A DNA stretch of 52,354 nucleotides from JBPOIC01 sp052034865 (GCA_052034865.1 JBPOIC010000031.1:1-52354), one strand, 5' to 3'. Shown: positions 42,511 to 52,308, numbered from the stretch's first letter. Program-made: numbers and translations. Notes: a model not told the origin generated them from the sequence alone.

Positions 42511-45291
42511 ATGATTCCATCCCCATCAAACGACAAACATCGCATCACAAAACGACTCACGCTCTTATTTGTCATGGCCGCAAGCGTCTTTATTCTCACC
42601 CTTTTTTTTAAAGGGGGCCTTGATTACTGCTCCCGCGCCTCTGTTCTCTCTCACAACGAAGATTCTTCCAGCTTTACTCGGGCAGATCTCACCACTCAGG
42701 CCCTCTATTACGTCAGCAAAAACTATTACGACCCGGCCCGCTTCAATCCTCATCAAATGCTTAAGGGAGGATTGATGGCCATGGCCCGATCGGTCCCAGA
42801 AATCGTTGTCGACTTTCCGGAAAATACCGCACGGATTGGCATCGCAGTAGAAAACGAAGAAAAGAAATTTACCCTTCCTGTCCTAAAAACCGATTTGGCA
42901 CCTTTGGTTCCATTTCTTCAGGACGTCTACGCCTTCATCGAAAAGAACTATAAAGGAGAAACCGAGCATGCCGACATTGAACGCACCACCATCAATGGAA
43001 TGCTTGAAACTCTAGATCCTCATTCTTCTCTTCTTCCTCCCAAAATCTTCAAAGAATTTCAGACCCAAACCGAAGGAGAGTTCGGCGGGTTGGGAATCGT
43101 CATTGGGCTAAAAGACGGGGACCTGACTGTCGTTTCACCTCTCGAAGGAACCCCAGCCTGGAAAGCAGGCATCAAGGCGAAAGACAAGATTCTGAAGATT
43201 AACACCGAAGCTACTGTGAATATGAATCTTAACGAGGCCGTGGAAAAACTGCGCGGGAAAGTTGGATCACAGGTCGTGCTTTCCATTTCCAGAGAAGGTG
43301 TTTCAGAGCCGTTTGAAGTGACACTCGCTCGTGCGATTATCAAAATCGACAGCATTCAATCGAAGCTGCTGACATCCAACGAAGGAGATGTTGGCTACAT
43401 CAAGATCAAGAGTTTTCAGGAAGACACCTATCGAGAGCTCGTTCGTCATCTCCAAAAAATCAAAACCCAGTCAAAATCCTTTAAGGGACTTGTTCTCGAT
43501 TTGAGAAATAATCCTGGAGGACTCCTCAGTCAGGCGATTCAGGTTTCTGATCTTTTTTTGAATCAAGGAGTCATTGTCTCTACTGTAGGAGCTGAAAATA
43601 AAGTTCGTGAGATCGAGGAAGCCAGAAGTTTAGGAACTGAAGCGAATTATCCAATTGTTGTTTTAATGAATGAATCGTCCGCTTCGGCTTCAGAAATTGT
43701 GGCCGGGGCCTTGCGCAACAACAATCGCGCCATCATTTTGGGGCAACAATCCTTCGGAAAAGGAAGTGTCCAAACTGTCTTTAAGCTACGCGACGATTCG
43801 GCTTTAAAACTGACAATTGCCGAATACCTCACTCCTGGAAATGAATCGATTCAGACCATAGGGATCACACCCGATATCCAGTTGATTGCATCCAGCGTCA
43901 CCTCAAAAGCCGTCCATATTCTAGAAGCCAATGGATTTAGAGAAAAAGATCTCGAGAAACATCTCGACTCCAATCTGAATAAAGCCCGTAAATCCGTTTA
44001 TCAGATCCGCTATTTCCAACCCAAGAAAGAATCGGCACCTCCTGAAAGCATGAAGGATAAAAATAAAGAAGATCGGGAAGAAGAACCCGAAGATTATTCC
44101 AATGAGCTCAAACTTGATCAGGATTATTATTCCCAGCTGGCCAAAAAAATCCTTCTCTCCAATCCCCCTGCTGAACGGGAGACGATGCTAAAGGCGCTAG
44201 AGCCCATTGCCAAAGTCTCCTCACAAGAAGAAGAACAGAAAATCATAGCGGCCTTAACTGAAATCGGAACCGACTGGTCTTACGGAAAAACCGCAGAAGC
44301 TCCACAAGCTCAGATTTCTTTTGGGATAGAAGGAAAAAATCCCGACCAGCCCCTTTTGGCAGGCCAGGAAGAAAAACTCACCCTCACTGTAAAAAATACC
44401 AGCAAAGGAGATTTCTACCGATTGATTGCCAAAACAGAATCTGAAAATCCGGTCTTTAAAAACCGTGAATTTGTCTTTGGACATTTGAGAAGCGGAGAAA
44501 GCAAATCATGGAGCACGACGGTGAAGATTCCTGAATTTGCCCTGTCTCGCGAAGACGAAATCAAATTCGTCTTTAAGGAAGCGAATGAGCAAATTCCAAA
44601 CCCTTTTACGGCTACTCTGACCACACAACCCAAACCACGCCCGAGCTTTGCCTATTCCTATGAGTGGGAAGGGAACAGCCCTGCTCTTAAAAAGGGCTCG
44701 AAGGGAAATCTTTTGGTGAAGGTTACCAATCTAGGGCCGGGAAAGGCTAAGGAGGCCACGATCAATCTTAAAAATCTGGAAGGTGAAGGAATTTATATTT
44801 CCAAGGGTCGTGAGAAACTTGGAGAAATGGAGCCAGGGTCTACTCGAGTGGCCCACCTTGCTTTTCAGATTGAACCGAGTTTTGCAAAAAACAAAGCCAG
44901 CCTTGAAATTTCCATTCTTGATATCTCTGCCCAGGAAGGAATTAGTGAAAAAATTCATTTAAATCTGAAAGAGGGAACCAGCTCGGTTCCAACTGCCAAG
45001 CTACAAACACCGCCTCAAATTCAACTTACTGGAATCGACGGCGCCAAATCGAGCAAAATCAATCGTTTTTATGTCTCTGGCGTGGCAAGTTCCGACATCC
45101 CTTTAAAAGATGTGATGATCTTTGTTGGAGAAAATAAAGTTTATCTCAAATCTGCTAATTCGGATTCAAAACAGAAAATCCCCTTTTCGGCTCAGGTTCC
45201 CCTGGAAGATAAAAATAATCTCATCACCGTGATTGCGCGTGATCAGTATGAACTCTCCAATCATAAGAGTTTTTATATCCTTAAGAAATAA
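42511..45291 (+). CDS. S41-family C-terminal processing protease with long beta-rich tail
   Basis: 926-residue CtpA/Prc-type serine protease. A hydrophobic N-terminal span (about residues 16-34) anchors or exports it. A PDZ domain (about 190-270) is followed by the tail-specific protease core with RNNPGG at about 332-337, catalytic serine S390 in NESSASASE and catalytic lysine K417 in SFGKG. Residues from about 505 to 560 are charged and low in complexity. The last 350 residues contain two or more Ig-like/CARDB-type beta domains (LTLTVKNTSKGDF, LLVKVTNLGPGKAKEA) unusual for the family, which typically ends near 450. Divergent from the matrixin pair. Confidence 0.9.
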   Translation: MIPSPSNDKHRITKRLTLLFVMAASVFILTLFFKGGLDYCSRASVLSHNEDSSSFTRADLTTQALYYVSKNYYDPARFNPHQMLKGGLMAMARSVPEIVVDFPENTARIGIAVENEEKKFTLPVLKTDLAPLVPFLQDVYAFIEKNYKGETEHADIERTTINGMLETLDPHSSLLPPKIFKEFQTQTEGEFGGLGIVIGLKDGDLTVVSPLEGTPAWKAGIKAKDKILKINTEATVNMNLNEAVEKLRGKVGSQVVLSISREGVSEPFEVTLARAIIKIDSIQSKLLTSNEGDVGYIKIKSFQEDTYRELVRHLQKIKTQSKSFKGLVLDLRNNPGGLLSQAIQVSDLFLNQGVIVSTVGAENKVREIEEARSLGTEANYPIVVLMNESSASASEIVAGALRNNNRAIILGQQSFGKGSVQTVFKLRDDSALKLTIAEYLTPGNESIQTIGITPDIQLIASSVTSKAVHILEANGFREKDLEKHLDSNLNKARKSVYQIRYFQPKKESAPPESMKDKNKEDREEEPEDYSNELKLDQDYYSQLAKKILLSNPPAERETMLKALEPIAKVSSQEEEQKIIAALTEIGTDWSYGKTAEAPQAQISFGIEGKNPDQPLLAGQEEKLTLTVKNTSKGDFYRLIAKTESENPVFKNREFVFGHLRSGESKSWSTTVKIPEFALSREDEIKFVFKEANEQIPNPFTATLTTQPKPRPSFAYSYEWEGNSPALKKGSKGNLLVKVTNLGPGKAKEATINLKNLEGEGIYISKGREKLGEMEPGSTRVAHLAFQIEPSFAKNKASLEISILDISAQEGISEKIHLNLKEGTSSVPTAKLQTPPQIQLTGIDGAKSSKINRFYVSGVASSDIPLKDVMIFVGENKVYLKSANSDSKQKIPFSAQVPLEDKNNLITVIARDQYELSNHKSFYILKK

Positions 45292-45321
45292 TCAGGATCT
45301 AAACCTCTCATCTGACTTAGC

Positions 45322-46245
45322 ATGCGCATCTTTCACGGCTCCAAACAGGCTCACGGTAAAATCAAACGCCCCGTCTTCTCGATGGGAAATTTTGATGGAG
45401 TTCATCTGGCCCATCAGAAAATGTTCGAGCTCACTCGCGCTCTTGCCCGGAAATACGAAGGTACTCCCTGCGTTTACACCTTCGAGCCGCATCCAGTGAA
45501 ATTGCTCTCCCCTGCTTCTTCTCCTTCCCTGATCAATACCCTGGAGCAAAAAATCGAGCGGATCAAAGCATCGAAAATCGAAGCCCTGATTTTAGAGCCA
45601 TTCACGAAAGACTTCGCTCACCTTGCCCCATTGGATTTTTTTAATCAGATCCTGTTGGATCGGCTTCATCCGGCAGCGCTGGTGGTAGGCTATGACTTCA
45701 CCTTTGGTACCAAACGCTCAGGTACTGTCGAAACCCTGGAACAACTCTGCCAGGTGAACCGACTCCCTTATCAGATCCTAGAAGCTTTTTTAGTAGGAGA
45801 TACCCTGGCGAGCTCCACTCAGATAAGGCAATTGGTTCAGCAAGGCGATGTTTCAGCAGCGGCTCAGTTGTTGGGATCTCCTTTTGAGCTGATCGGAAAA
45901 GTAGTGCGAGGCGAAGGCGTCGGAAAAACTCTGGGTTATCCGACCGCCAACATCAAGTTTGAAAATGAATTGATCCCGGAGACGGGGGTTTACGCAACGC
46001 AGATTCAGATAGGAAAACGCACTTACTCGAGTATTACGAACATAGGAAATCGACCGACCTTCAAAGGAAAACAACTGACCGTCGAAACTCATGTGTTTCA
46101 TTTTCGCCAATCGATTTATCACCATAAGGTCCGTCTGAAATTTATCCGAAAGATTAGAAATGAAAGACGCTTCGATTCTCCTCAAGATTTAATCCATCAA
46201 ATTCATAAAGATATTGAAGAAGCGAAAGAGTCTTTTAAAAAATAA
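45322..46245 (+). CDS. ribF: Bifunctional riboflavin kinase/FMN adenylyltransferase
   Basis: Makes FMN from riboflavin and then FAD. The 307-residue protein has the adenylyltransferase motif MGNFDGVHLAHQKM near residue 20 and the C-terminal flavokinase motif GKTLGYPTANI near residue 212. Length is normal. It starts 30 bases after the S41 protease stop, so it may be co-transcribed with it. No Shine-Dalgarno is obvious. Confidence 0.95.
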   Translation: MRIFHGSKQAHGKIKRPVFSMGNFDGVHLAHQKMFELTRALARKYEGTPCVYTFEPHPVKLLSPASSPSLINTLEQKIERIKASKIEALILEPFTKDFAHLAPLDFFNQILLDRLHPAALVVGYDFTFGTKRSGTVETLEQLCQVNRLPYQILEAFLVGDTLASSTQIRQLVQQGDVSAAAQLLGSPFELIGKVVRGEGVGKTLGYPTANIKFENELIPETGVYATQIQIGKRTYSSITNIGNRPTFKGKQLTVETHVFHFRQSIYHHKVRLKFIRKIRNERRFDSPQDLIHQIHKDIEEAKESFKK

Positions 46246-46273
46246 TATCTTCCCTGATTTTTTTACACCCAAG

Positions 46274-47158
46274 ATGAACCTAATGAAATCCAAGAAAGCT
46301 TCAAACCTCTCCGCTCTTCACTTCGCCATCATCGGTGATCCTGTCGCTCACTCACTTTCGCCACACATGCATGAGGCGGCTTTTCGTGCGCTCAAACTTC
46401 CGCATCGCTATCTTAGAATTCCTCTCACAGCCAAACAGCTTCCATCCTTTTTCAAAAATCTTCGAAAGGATTCTTCTTTTCAAGGATTGAATGTCACTAT
46501 CCCGCATAAAGAAAGGGTTCTGAAATATCTGGATGAGATTTCAGAGGATGCCGTAAAAATCGGGGCCGTGAATACGATTTTAAATGTGAATGGAGTTTTA
46601 AAAGGATTCAACACCGATGGTGCGGGCTATTTATGTTCACTTAAGAAAGAGACCGGATTTCGACTGGTAGGAAAAAATATTGTGATTCTCGGAGCGGGAG
46701 GAGCGGCAAGATCCATCCTGTTTGCACTCGCTCATGCCCGGGCAAAGTCCATCACGCTGGCAAACAGAAGTCTTGCCCGTGCTCAAAAACTGGTAAAAGA
46801 ATTTCAAGCTTATTTTCCAAAAGCCGAGCTCAAGGCAGTCCCTCTCGATTCATCGACACTCGAAAAAATTTTTCCTACCACTCAGCTGCTGATCAACACC
46901 ACCAGTGTGGGACTGCACGGCGAAGCATTCGAAGGACTTCCGCTGGATGCTCTTTCAAAATCGTCCATTGTTTCGGACATCGTCTACAATCCGAAGTGGA
47001 CGCCTTTGCTCAAGGATGCAAAAAAACAAAAACTCAAAATCCATTTTGGATTGGGAATGCTTTTGTATCAGGGGGCTCTGGCGTTTGAGATCTGGACTCA
47101 GAAAAAAGCGCCGATCGATATCATGCGACGGGCCTTGATAAGAAATTTACCCAAATGA
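46274..47158 (+). CDS. aroE: Shikimate 5-dehydrogenase
   Basis: NADPH enzyme of aromatic amino acid synthesis reducing 3-dehydroshikimate. The 294-residue protein has the GDPVAHSLSPHMHEAAF substrate motif, the NVTIPHKE motif with the catalytic lysine, and the nucleotide-binding ILGAGGAARSI loop. The ATG at 46274 (or 46283) is preferred over one at 46214 that would overlap ribF. It lies just after ribF on the same strand. Confidence 0.93.
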   Translation: MNLMKSKKASNLSALHFAIIGDPVAHSLSPHMHEAAFRALKLPHRYLRIPLTAKQLPSFFKNLRKDSSFQGLNVTIPHKERVLKYLDEISEDAVKIGAVNTILNVNGVLKGFNTDGAGYLCSLKKETGFRLVGKNIVILGAGGAARSILFALAHARAKSITLANRSLARAQKLVKEFQAYFPKAELKAVPLDSSTLEKIFPTTQLLINTTSVGLHGEAFEGLPLDALSKSSIVSDIVYNPKWTPLLKDAKKQKLKIHFGLGMLLYQGALAFEIWTQKKAPIDIMRRALIRNLPK

Positions 47159-47196
47159 GGATGAACGACACGCAGAAAGCATAGCAGACCTCCACC

Positions 47197-48402
47197 TCAA
47201 CTCCTCTGAGTTGCTGAATTCCAAACTACTTTTCCACTCACCATCCCAAACTCAATCGCACGCGCTTCTAAAATATTTTCAAACAAATCGCTTTTGGGAT
47301 CTACAATCGGCACGGCAATGAGATTCGCTTTTTTCCCAGGCTCAAGACTTCCCACCTCCCGATCTATCCCAAACAATCTTGCCCCTTCAAGAGTTGCGAA
47401 TGAGAAAATCTGCTGAGGAGTTAATTGCGGCTCCGTCTCCTGAAGCAGTCGCATCTCGCTTAGCATCGAAAGCTCTGCATTGCTTGCCAGACTATCCGTC
47501 CCCAAGCCGACTCGAATTCCTGATTTTAATATTTTGGACCAGGGAAAGTTTTGATGTTTAAAAAAACAATGACTTCCCGGGCAGTGAACAAGCCCAACCC
47601 TTTTTTTGGCCAGAAAATCGATTTCACTTTCGGTCAAATAATTCCCATGGATTAAAACCGTATGCTCATTCAAAACACCGTGCGCCTCCAACCACTCGAT
47701 CGGAGAGAGTGCGGAAAAAATCCCTTCTCCTCCGCGCTCCCGCACATATTCAGCAAGTGGGCCCCGATGCTTTCTGAAAAATTCATTCTCATCACCGGAT
47801 TCCAGACAATGAACGGACAAATATGAATCGGAGGATCGGGAGGCAAAAATTTTCTGAAGAGTTTGAGGATGTACAGCGTACAGCGAATGCGGCGAAATGA
47901 AACTTGCTCGATTCTTTTTCTTCTCCAAAGCCTGGGAAAAACTCTCATTGGCTCGTTTTTGATCTGACCCCAAAACTTCCCAGACTGGAATTCGATCGAA
48001 GGGAGTCTCAAACACAGGAGTGTTTGGATGTGTGTGATCGATGACCGTCGTTGATCCTCCACGTATCAAATAATCCGTGGCAACCTTAAGCGCATGAGAG
48101 ACTTCGTCAGCAGACAGTTTTTCACTGAGAGCACTCACTTGCATCACCCATTGAGTAAAACTCAGACCAGGAGTCGTTTGTTGATAAAGAGCAGAGTGCT
48201 CGAGATGACAATGCGCATTGATAAGACCCGGAAGGAGGATGGAATTTGGAAGAGCATGAACGGATGGTGGATTGGGAAGCTTAGGCTCACCCGATCCCAT
48301 CGCAACAATCCGATCGTCTTCGATCTGAATCCACCCGTTTTGAAGAATGGATGTAGGGGATTGAATGATCCAGGGAGCGGTGAGGAACATAGAAAGACTC
48401 AT
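47197..48402 (-). CDS. Amidohydrolase, probable aminodeoxyfutalosine deaminase-like
   Basis: 401-residue zinc-dependent amidohydrolase of the SsnA/MtaD type. The N-terminal metal motif is NAHCHLEHS with H64 and H66; a further HCLESGDENEF and GTDSLASNAELSM segment holds the later metal and catalytic residues. The family includes deaminases of S-adenosylhomocysteine, methylthioadenosine and aminodeoxyfutalosine. Its next neighbour on the same strand is mqnC (97-base gap), which acts after aminodeoxyfutalosine in menaquinone synthesis, so that deaminase is the favoured role. No biochemical evidence is available. No Shine-Dalgarno precedes the ATG. Confidence 0.72.
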   Translation of the reverse strand: MSLSMFLTAPWIIQSPTSILQNGWIQIEDDRIVAMGSGEPKLPNPPSVHALPNSILLPGLINAHCHLEHSALYQQTTPGLSFTQWVMQVSALSEKLSADEVSHALKVATDYLIRGGSTTVIDHTHPNTPVFETPFDRIPVWEVLGSDQKRANESFSQALEKKKNRASFISPHSLYAVHPQTLQKIFASRSSDSYLSVHCLESGDENEFFRKHRGPLAEYVRERGGEGIFSALSPIEWLEAHGVLNEHTVLIHGNYLTESEIDFLAKKRVGLVHCPGSHCFFKHQNFPWSKILKSGIRVGLGTDSLASNAELSMLSEMRLLQETEPQLTPQQIFSFATLEGARLFGIDREVGSLEPGKKANLIAVPIVDPKSDLFENILEARAIEFGMVSGKVVWNSATQRS

Positions 48403-48499
48403 CTGAGGGAGAGACTAAATGACAAAGTATTCGCTGAGGCATGACCCTCAAGGTTTTCTATCAAACAGATTTAGGAAATAAAATCAGAGGTTGATGGGC

Positions 48500-49531
48500 C
48501 TATCCAACCAGAAGCTTCGGAATCTCTAAAATCGGCCGCTGAATTGGCTCAATCCCCGCCTCCCGCACCCAACCCAACACATTCTCAACCTTACTCTCAA
48601 TCTTCGCACCCGCCAGCTGCGTCACCTGATCTTCAAGGGGAATATCAAAATCCTGGGCTCCCCATTTAAGGGCCAAAGGCCCTTGTTGGTTTTGTGTGAG
48701 AAAAGAAGCACGCAGGATGGGAATGTTGTGCAGAAACAAACGGCTGATCGCAACGGCCTTCAAATACTCATCGTTACTCACCCGCTCACCACCTAAGGCC
48801 GTGTGATCGGATTGATAGGTCCACAAAAGAAAACTCGCAAAACCTCCGGTTTTATCCTGAAGCTTTCTCACGTGCTCCAAATGCTCAAGACGATCTTCCC
48901 AGCTCTCTCCAAAACCAATCACCATCGTCGCCGTCGTGCCGTAACCCAAACGCTGGGCGAGTTCCATTCCGGAAAGATAATCCTCAACCAAATATTTTCT
49001 GGGAGAGAGTTTTTTGCGCCAGGCATCGGTGAGAATTTCAGCGCCTCCACCGGGAATCCAGCGCAGGCCCGCTTTTTTAAGAGTGACGAGGGCCTCTTCA
49101 AGCGAAATACGCGAGCTGCGTGCAATAAAAATTACTTCGACGATGGTAGGACCATAGATCTCAATGGAATCTCCATACCGCTCGCGAACGGCACGGAAGA
49201 GATTTTCATAATGATCGATCTTTAATTTTGGATGAAAACCGCCTTCCATCGCGACGACAGACCCACCAGCGGATTTGAGCTCATCGATCTTTTGAAAGAT
49301 CTCTTCATGAGTTAAGACATAGCCTTCCGGATGATTTGGGCGACGGTAAAACGCACAGTAGCTACAATCTGCCACGCAAACATTTGTATAACTGACAATA
49401 CGCATGACGATGTAGCTCGCTTGGCCATCGGGATAGAATTGGCAGCGTTTTTCGTGGGCAAGGAGGCGTAAACGCTCAGAATCTTTCCGGAGGAGATCTA
49501 AGGCAGTGTTAGAGGTAAGTGGATGAGTCAT
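48500..49531 (-). CDS. mqnC: Dehypoxanthine futalosine cyclase
   Basis: Radical SAM enzyme of the futalosine route to menaquinone, forming cyclic dehypoxanthine futalosine. The 343-residue protein has the cluster motif C52-x3-C56-x2-C59 (CVADCSYC), preceded by the YPDGQASYIV lead-in, and the GGGAEIL segment. The long C-terminal half fits the mqnC/mqnE group; the text PEGYVLTHEEIFQKI favours mqnC. A GTG at 49576 that overlaps the pcrA stop (GTGA) would allow coupled translation of an extended form; the shorter ATG matches family starts. Adjacent to an amidohydrolase that probably acts in the same pathway. Confidence 0.9.
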   Translation of the reverse strand: MTHPLTSNTALDLLRKDSERLRLLAHEKRCQFYPDGQASYIVMRIVSYTNVCVADCSYCAFYRRPNHPEGYVLTHEEIFQKIDELKSAGGSVVAMEGGFHPKLKIDHYENLFRAVRERYGDSIEIYGPTIVEVIFIARSSRISLEEALVTLKKAGLRWIPGGGAEILTDAWRKKLSPRKYLVEDYLSGMELAQRLGYGTTATMVIGFGESWEDRLEHLEHVRKLQDKTGGFASFLLWTYQSDHTALGGERVSNDEYLKAVAISRLFLHNIPILRASFLTQNQQGPLALKWGAQDFDIPLEDQVTQLAGAKIESKVENVLGWVREAGIEPIQRPILEIPKLLVG

Positions 49532-49572
49532 GCAAAAAACTGAATGTAAAATTGGATCCAGGAAATCATGGA

Positions 49573-51747
49573 TCACATCAAATGCAAATTAGAATATTTC
49601 GCAATCAAACGTTTTGTTTCTCCATTTTCAAACACCACCATCAGCTTGCGAGCGTCCTGATTTCCTTCGCAGCCGCGAATGGTGCCAACCCCAAAAACCG
49701 GATGTTTGACCTTGCGTCCCACCCAATAAGGATTGTCAGGGGTGTTGACCTGAACCGTCACTTTTCCTGTCTCGAAAGGCAGAGGAGAAAAATTCGGAAT
49801 GGATCCCGTTACACGTCCTTCTTCGCGATGCTCCTTCAGGGTGGGCGGGATGTCATCTAAAAAGCGGGATGCGATATTCCACTGCTCATTACCGTAAATA
49901 CTACGCTGGCGGGCGTGGGTTAGAAAAAGTTTTTTGCAAGCGCGAGTAATGCCCACGTACATGAGGCGGCGTTCTTCATCCATTTCTTCAGGAGTATCGA
50001 GAGAGCGGGTGTGAGGGAACAAACCTTCTTCGAGGCCCATCAGAAAAACATAATTATATTCCAGCCCTTTTGCCATATGCAGGGTCATCAAAGGAAGCAT
50101 GCCGCGTTCATCAGTCAGCTTATCGACATCGCTCGCCAGACTGATTTGATCTAAAAATCCGCCCAGCGTCGGCTCGGATGTGGAATGTTCATAATCAGAA
50201 ACTACCGTAATGAGCTCTTCAAGGTTTTCAATGCGGTCTTGGGCTTCGGTTGTTTTCTCGTTCTTAAGCTCCTGCAAATAACCGGTGTCTTCGAGCACCT
50301 GACGCGTCGCCTGCGAAAGCTTCTCTTGCTGAAACAAGGTTTGGAAGCGCTCGATCATATGAATAAACTTTTTAATCTCGATGAGTGCCTTTCCACTTAA
50401 CCCCGCTTCGGAGGCACATTTTAAGGCCTCAAAAAAACTCATCCCTTTTTGAAGAGCCCATTGATCGATTTTTTCCACACTCGTTTTTCCAATGCCACGA
50501 GCGGGGACGTTGATAATTCGTTTGAGACAAACTCCATTGGCCGGATTTGCAATCACCTGCAAATAAGCGAGCAGATCTTTAATTTCCATTCGGTCATAGA
50601 AACGAGTCCCGCCAATAATCACATAAGGGATGTTCGCCTTTCGAAGCTCATCTTCGATCACACGCGACTGGGCGTTGGTCCGATAAAAAATCGCGCATTC
50701 ATTCCAGGGAAGATTTTTTTCTTTCATCAAACGCTCGATCTCGCGCACGACAAAGAGGGCCTCACCCTTTTCTGTTTTAGCCGTAAAGTGGACTATTTTT
50801 TCGCCTTCTTCATTTTCGGTCCAGAGCTCTTTAGGTTTTCGCTCTTCGATATGTCGCACAACCTCACTGGCCGCCTTGAGAATCGTTTGGGTAGAACGGT
50901 AGTTCTGCTCCAGCTTGATGACCTGTGCGGAAGGAAAATCCAGTTCAAAATCGAGGATGTTTCTTAAATCAGCTCCTCTCCAGCGATAGATGGACTGATC
51001 ATCATCACCTACAACACATAGGTTTTGGTGGGCCTGTGATAGAAGTTTGATGAGGCGGTATTGAGCGTGGTTGGTATCCTGATACTCATCGACCAAAAGG
51101 TAACGGAAACGCTGCTGATACTCTTTTAATAGCTCTGGATGTTTTTCGAAAAGAAGAACTGGCAAGAGGATGAGATCTCCAAAGTCGACGGAGTTATTTC
51201 GCCGTAAAGCCTCGGTGTACCAACTGTAAAGGAGAGCGACTTTCTCTGAAAAAAAATCATCGGCCTGCAGCGCAAAGGCATCGGCTGTGACCAGCTCATT
51301 TTTCGCCTGATGAATTCTTGCAGCGATGGCCTTTGGATTAAAAACTTTAGGATTGATCTGCAAGGCTTCCAGCCCTTCTTTCAAAAGACTCAGCTGCTCG
51401 CCATCATCGAGAATGGTAAAAAAAGGGCCCAATCCAATTTTTTCAGGACAACGCCTGAGGATTTTTAAGCCAGCGGAGTGAAAGGTGGAAATCCAGACAT
51501 CATCAGCACGCCCTCCGAGAAGACGATGAATTCTCTCTTTCATTTCTCCAGCGGCTTTGTTGGTAAAAGTGACTGCAAAGATATTCCACGGGCTGACACC
51601 GTGTTCCTGAATAAGGTGGGTGATACGATGGGTTAAAACCCGCGTTTTACCAGAACCCGCACCCGCAAAAATCAAAAGAGGGCCATCGGTATGTAGCACG
51701 GCTTCGCGCTGGGCGGGGTTGAGGTGGTTCAGAAGACTATCAGTCAC
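49573..51747 (-). CDS. pcrA: ATP-dependent DNA helicase PcrA/UvrD
   Basis: SF1A 3'-5' helicase of repair and replication-fork maintenance. The 724-residue protein has the Walker A FAGAGSGKTRVLT at residues 27-39, the VDEYQDTNHAQYRLI motif II and the C-terminal GLPHTRSL-like and GITRACKKLFLTHARQR motifs. The C-terminal tail carries a Tudor-like PYWVGRKVKHPVFGVGTIRGCEG segment typical of PcrA/UvrD that binds RNA polymerase. It follows the toxin gene by 19 bases and overlaps an alternative mqnC start by 3. Confidence 0.95.
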   Translation of the reverse strand: MTDSLLNHLNPAQREAVLHTDGPLLIFAGAGSGKTRVLTHRITHLIQEHGVSPWNIFAVTFTNKAAGEMKERIHRLLGGRADDVWISTFHSAGLKILRRCPEKIGLGPFFTILDDGEQLSLLKEGLEALQINPKVFNPKAIAARIHQAKNELVTADAFALQADDFFSEKVALLYSWYTEALRRNNSVDFGDLILLPVLLFEKHPELLKEYQQRFRYLLVDEYQDTNHAQYRLIKLLSQAHQNLCVVGDDDQSIYRWRGADLRNILDFELDFPSAQVIKLEQNYRSTQTILKAASEVVRHIEERKPKELWTENEEGEKIVHFTAKTEKGEALFVVREIERLMKEKNLPWNECAIFYRTNAQSRVIEDELRKANIPYVIIGGTRFYDRMEIKDLLAYLQVIANPANGVCLKRIINVPARGIGKTSVEKIDQWALQKGMSFFEALKCASEAGLSGKALIEIKKFIHMIERFQTLFQQEKLSQATRQVLEDTGYLQELKNEKTTEAQDRIENLEELITVVSDYEHSTSEPTLGGFLDQISLASDVDKLTDERGMLPLMTLHMAKGLEYNYVFLMGLEEGLFPHTRSLDTPEEMDEERRLMYVGITRACKKLFLTHARQRSIYGNEQWNIASRFLDDIPPTLKEHREEGRVTGSIPNFSPLPFETGKVTVQVNTPDNPYWVGRKVKHPVFGVGTIRGCEGNQDARKLMVVFENGETKRLIAKYSNLHLM

Positions 51748-51766
51748 AGATCATTCCTTTTAAAAT

Positions 51767-52045
51767 CTATTGATAAAGCTCATCATGACTTCCGATATCT
51801 AGTAAGGTGATTTCTTTCTCGGAAATCCGGATCGTTAATGTCATTCGGTAACTATAATTGATACTCACTGAATAAAGCCCTTTAAGTTTTCCACGGAGGG
51901 GATGCAGTCGTAAGGAAGGCAAAAAAGGATCATTTTCCAACTCGCGTAAAACCTGAACGAGTTTTTTTTTAAGTTCGGGATGGGTTTGCTTAAAACGTTC
52001 CACGCGCCTCTCGAAATGTCGGGTTGTGAGAAGTTGGTATTTCAA
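51767..52045 (-). CDS. RelE/ParE-family toxin
   Basis: 92-residue protein with the compact RelE/ParE fold: an N-terminal strand (YQLLTTRHFERRVERF), a helix-rich middle and the C-terminal LRLHPLRGKLKGLYSVSINYSYRMTLTIR strand block, ending in LLDIGSHDELYQ. RelE members cut ribosome-bound mRNA; ParE members poison gyrase; the pattern here is closer to RelE/StbE mRNA interferases. Its TTG start overlaps the antitoxin stop (TTGA). It reads directly into pcrA. Confidence 0.82.
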   Translation of the reverse strand: MKYQLLTTRHFERRVERFKQTHPELKKKLVQVLRELENDPFLPSLRLHPLRGKLKGLYSVSINYSYRMTLTIRISEKEITLLDIGSHDELYQ

Positions 52046-52308
52046 GCTTCAAGCCCCAATTCTTCGATTAAACTTTGAACGTTTTTATGGCGCTTTACGC
52101 GCCCAGCTTTTACATCTTCGAGAGAGGATTTGATCCGTGAAAGATAAAACTCTTCCTCTGCTTCAACCAGCTCTCGATAACGTTCTTCCGTTAACACCAC
52201 ATACTTGGGGGTATTATTTTTGATCACATGAACTGCCCCATTTTCTAGAAGCTTATCAAGCGCACTAATACCCCGTCGTTTAATTTGATGATCTGAAAAG
52301 GCAAGCAA
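52042..52308 (-). CDS. Phd/YefM-like antitoxin
   Basis: 88-residue partner of the adjacent toxin. The N-terminal half (ISALDKLLENGAVHVIKNNTPKYVVLTEERYREL) is the typical Phd/YefM DNA-binding and dimer fold, and the charged C-terminus would wrap the toxin. The frame begins with TTG at 52308 inside a run of nine T on the coding strand, and an upstream ATG at 52321 is one base out of frame; a one-base change in the homopolymer would put it in frame. The true start and the operator cannot be fixed because the window ends 46 bases upstream. Confidence 0.75.
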   Translation of the reverse strand: MLAFSDHQIKRRGISALDKLLENGAVHVIKNNTPKYVVLTEERYRELVEAEEEFYLSRIKSSLEDVKAGRVKRHKNVQSLIEELGLEA

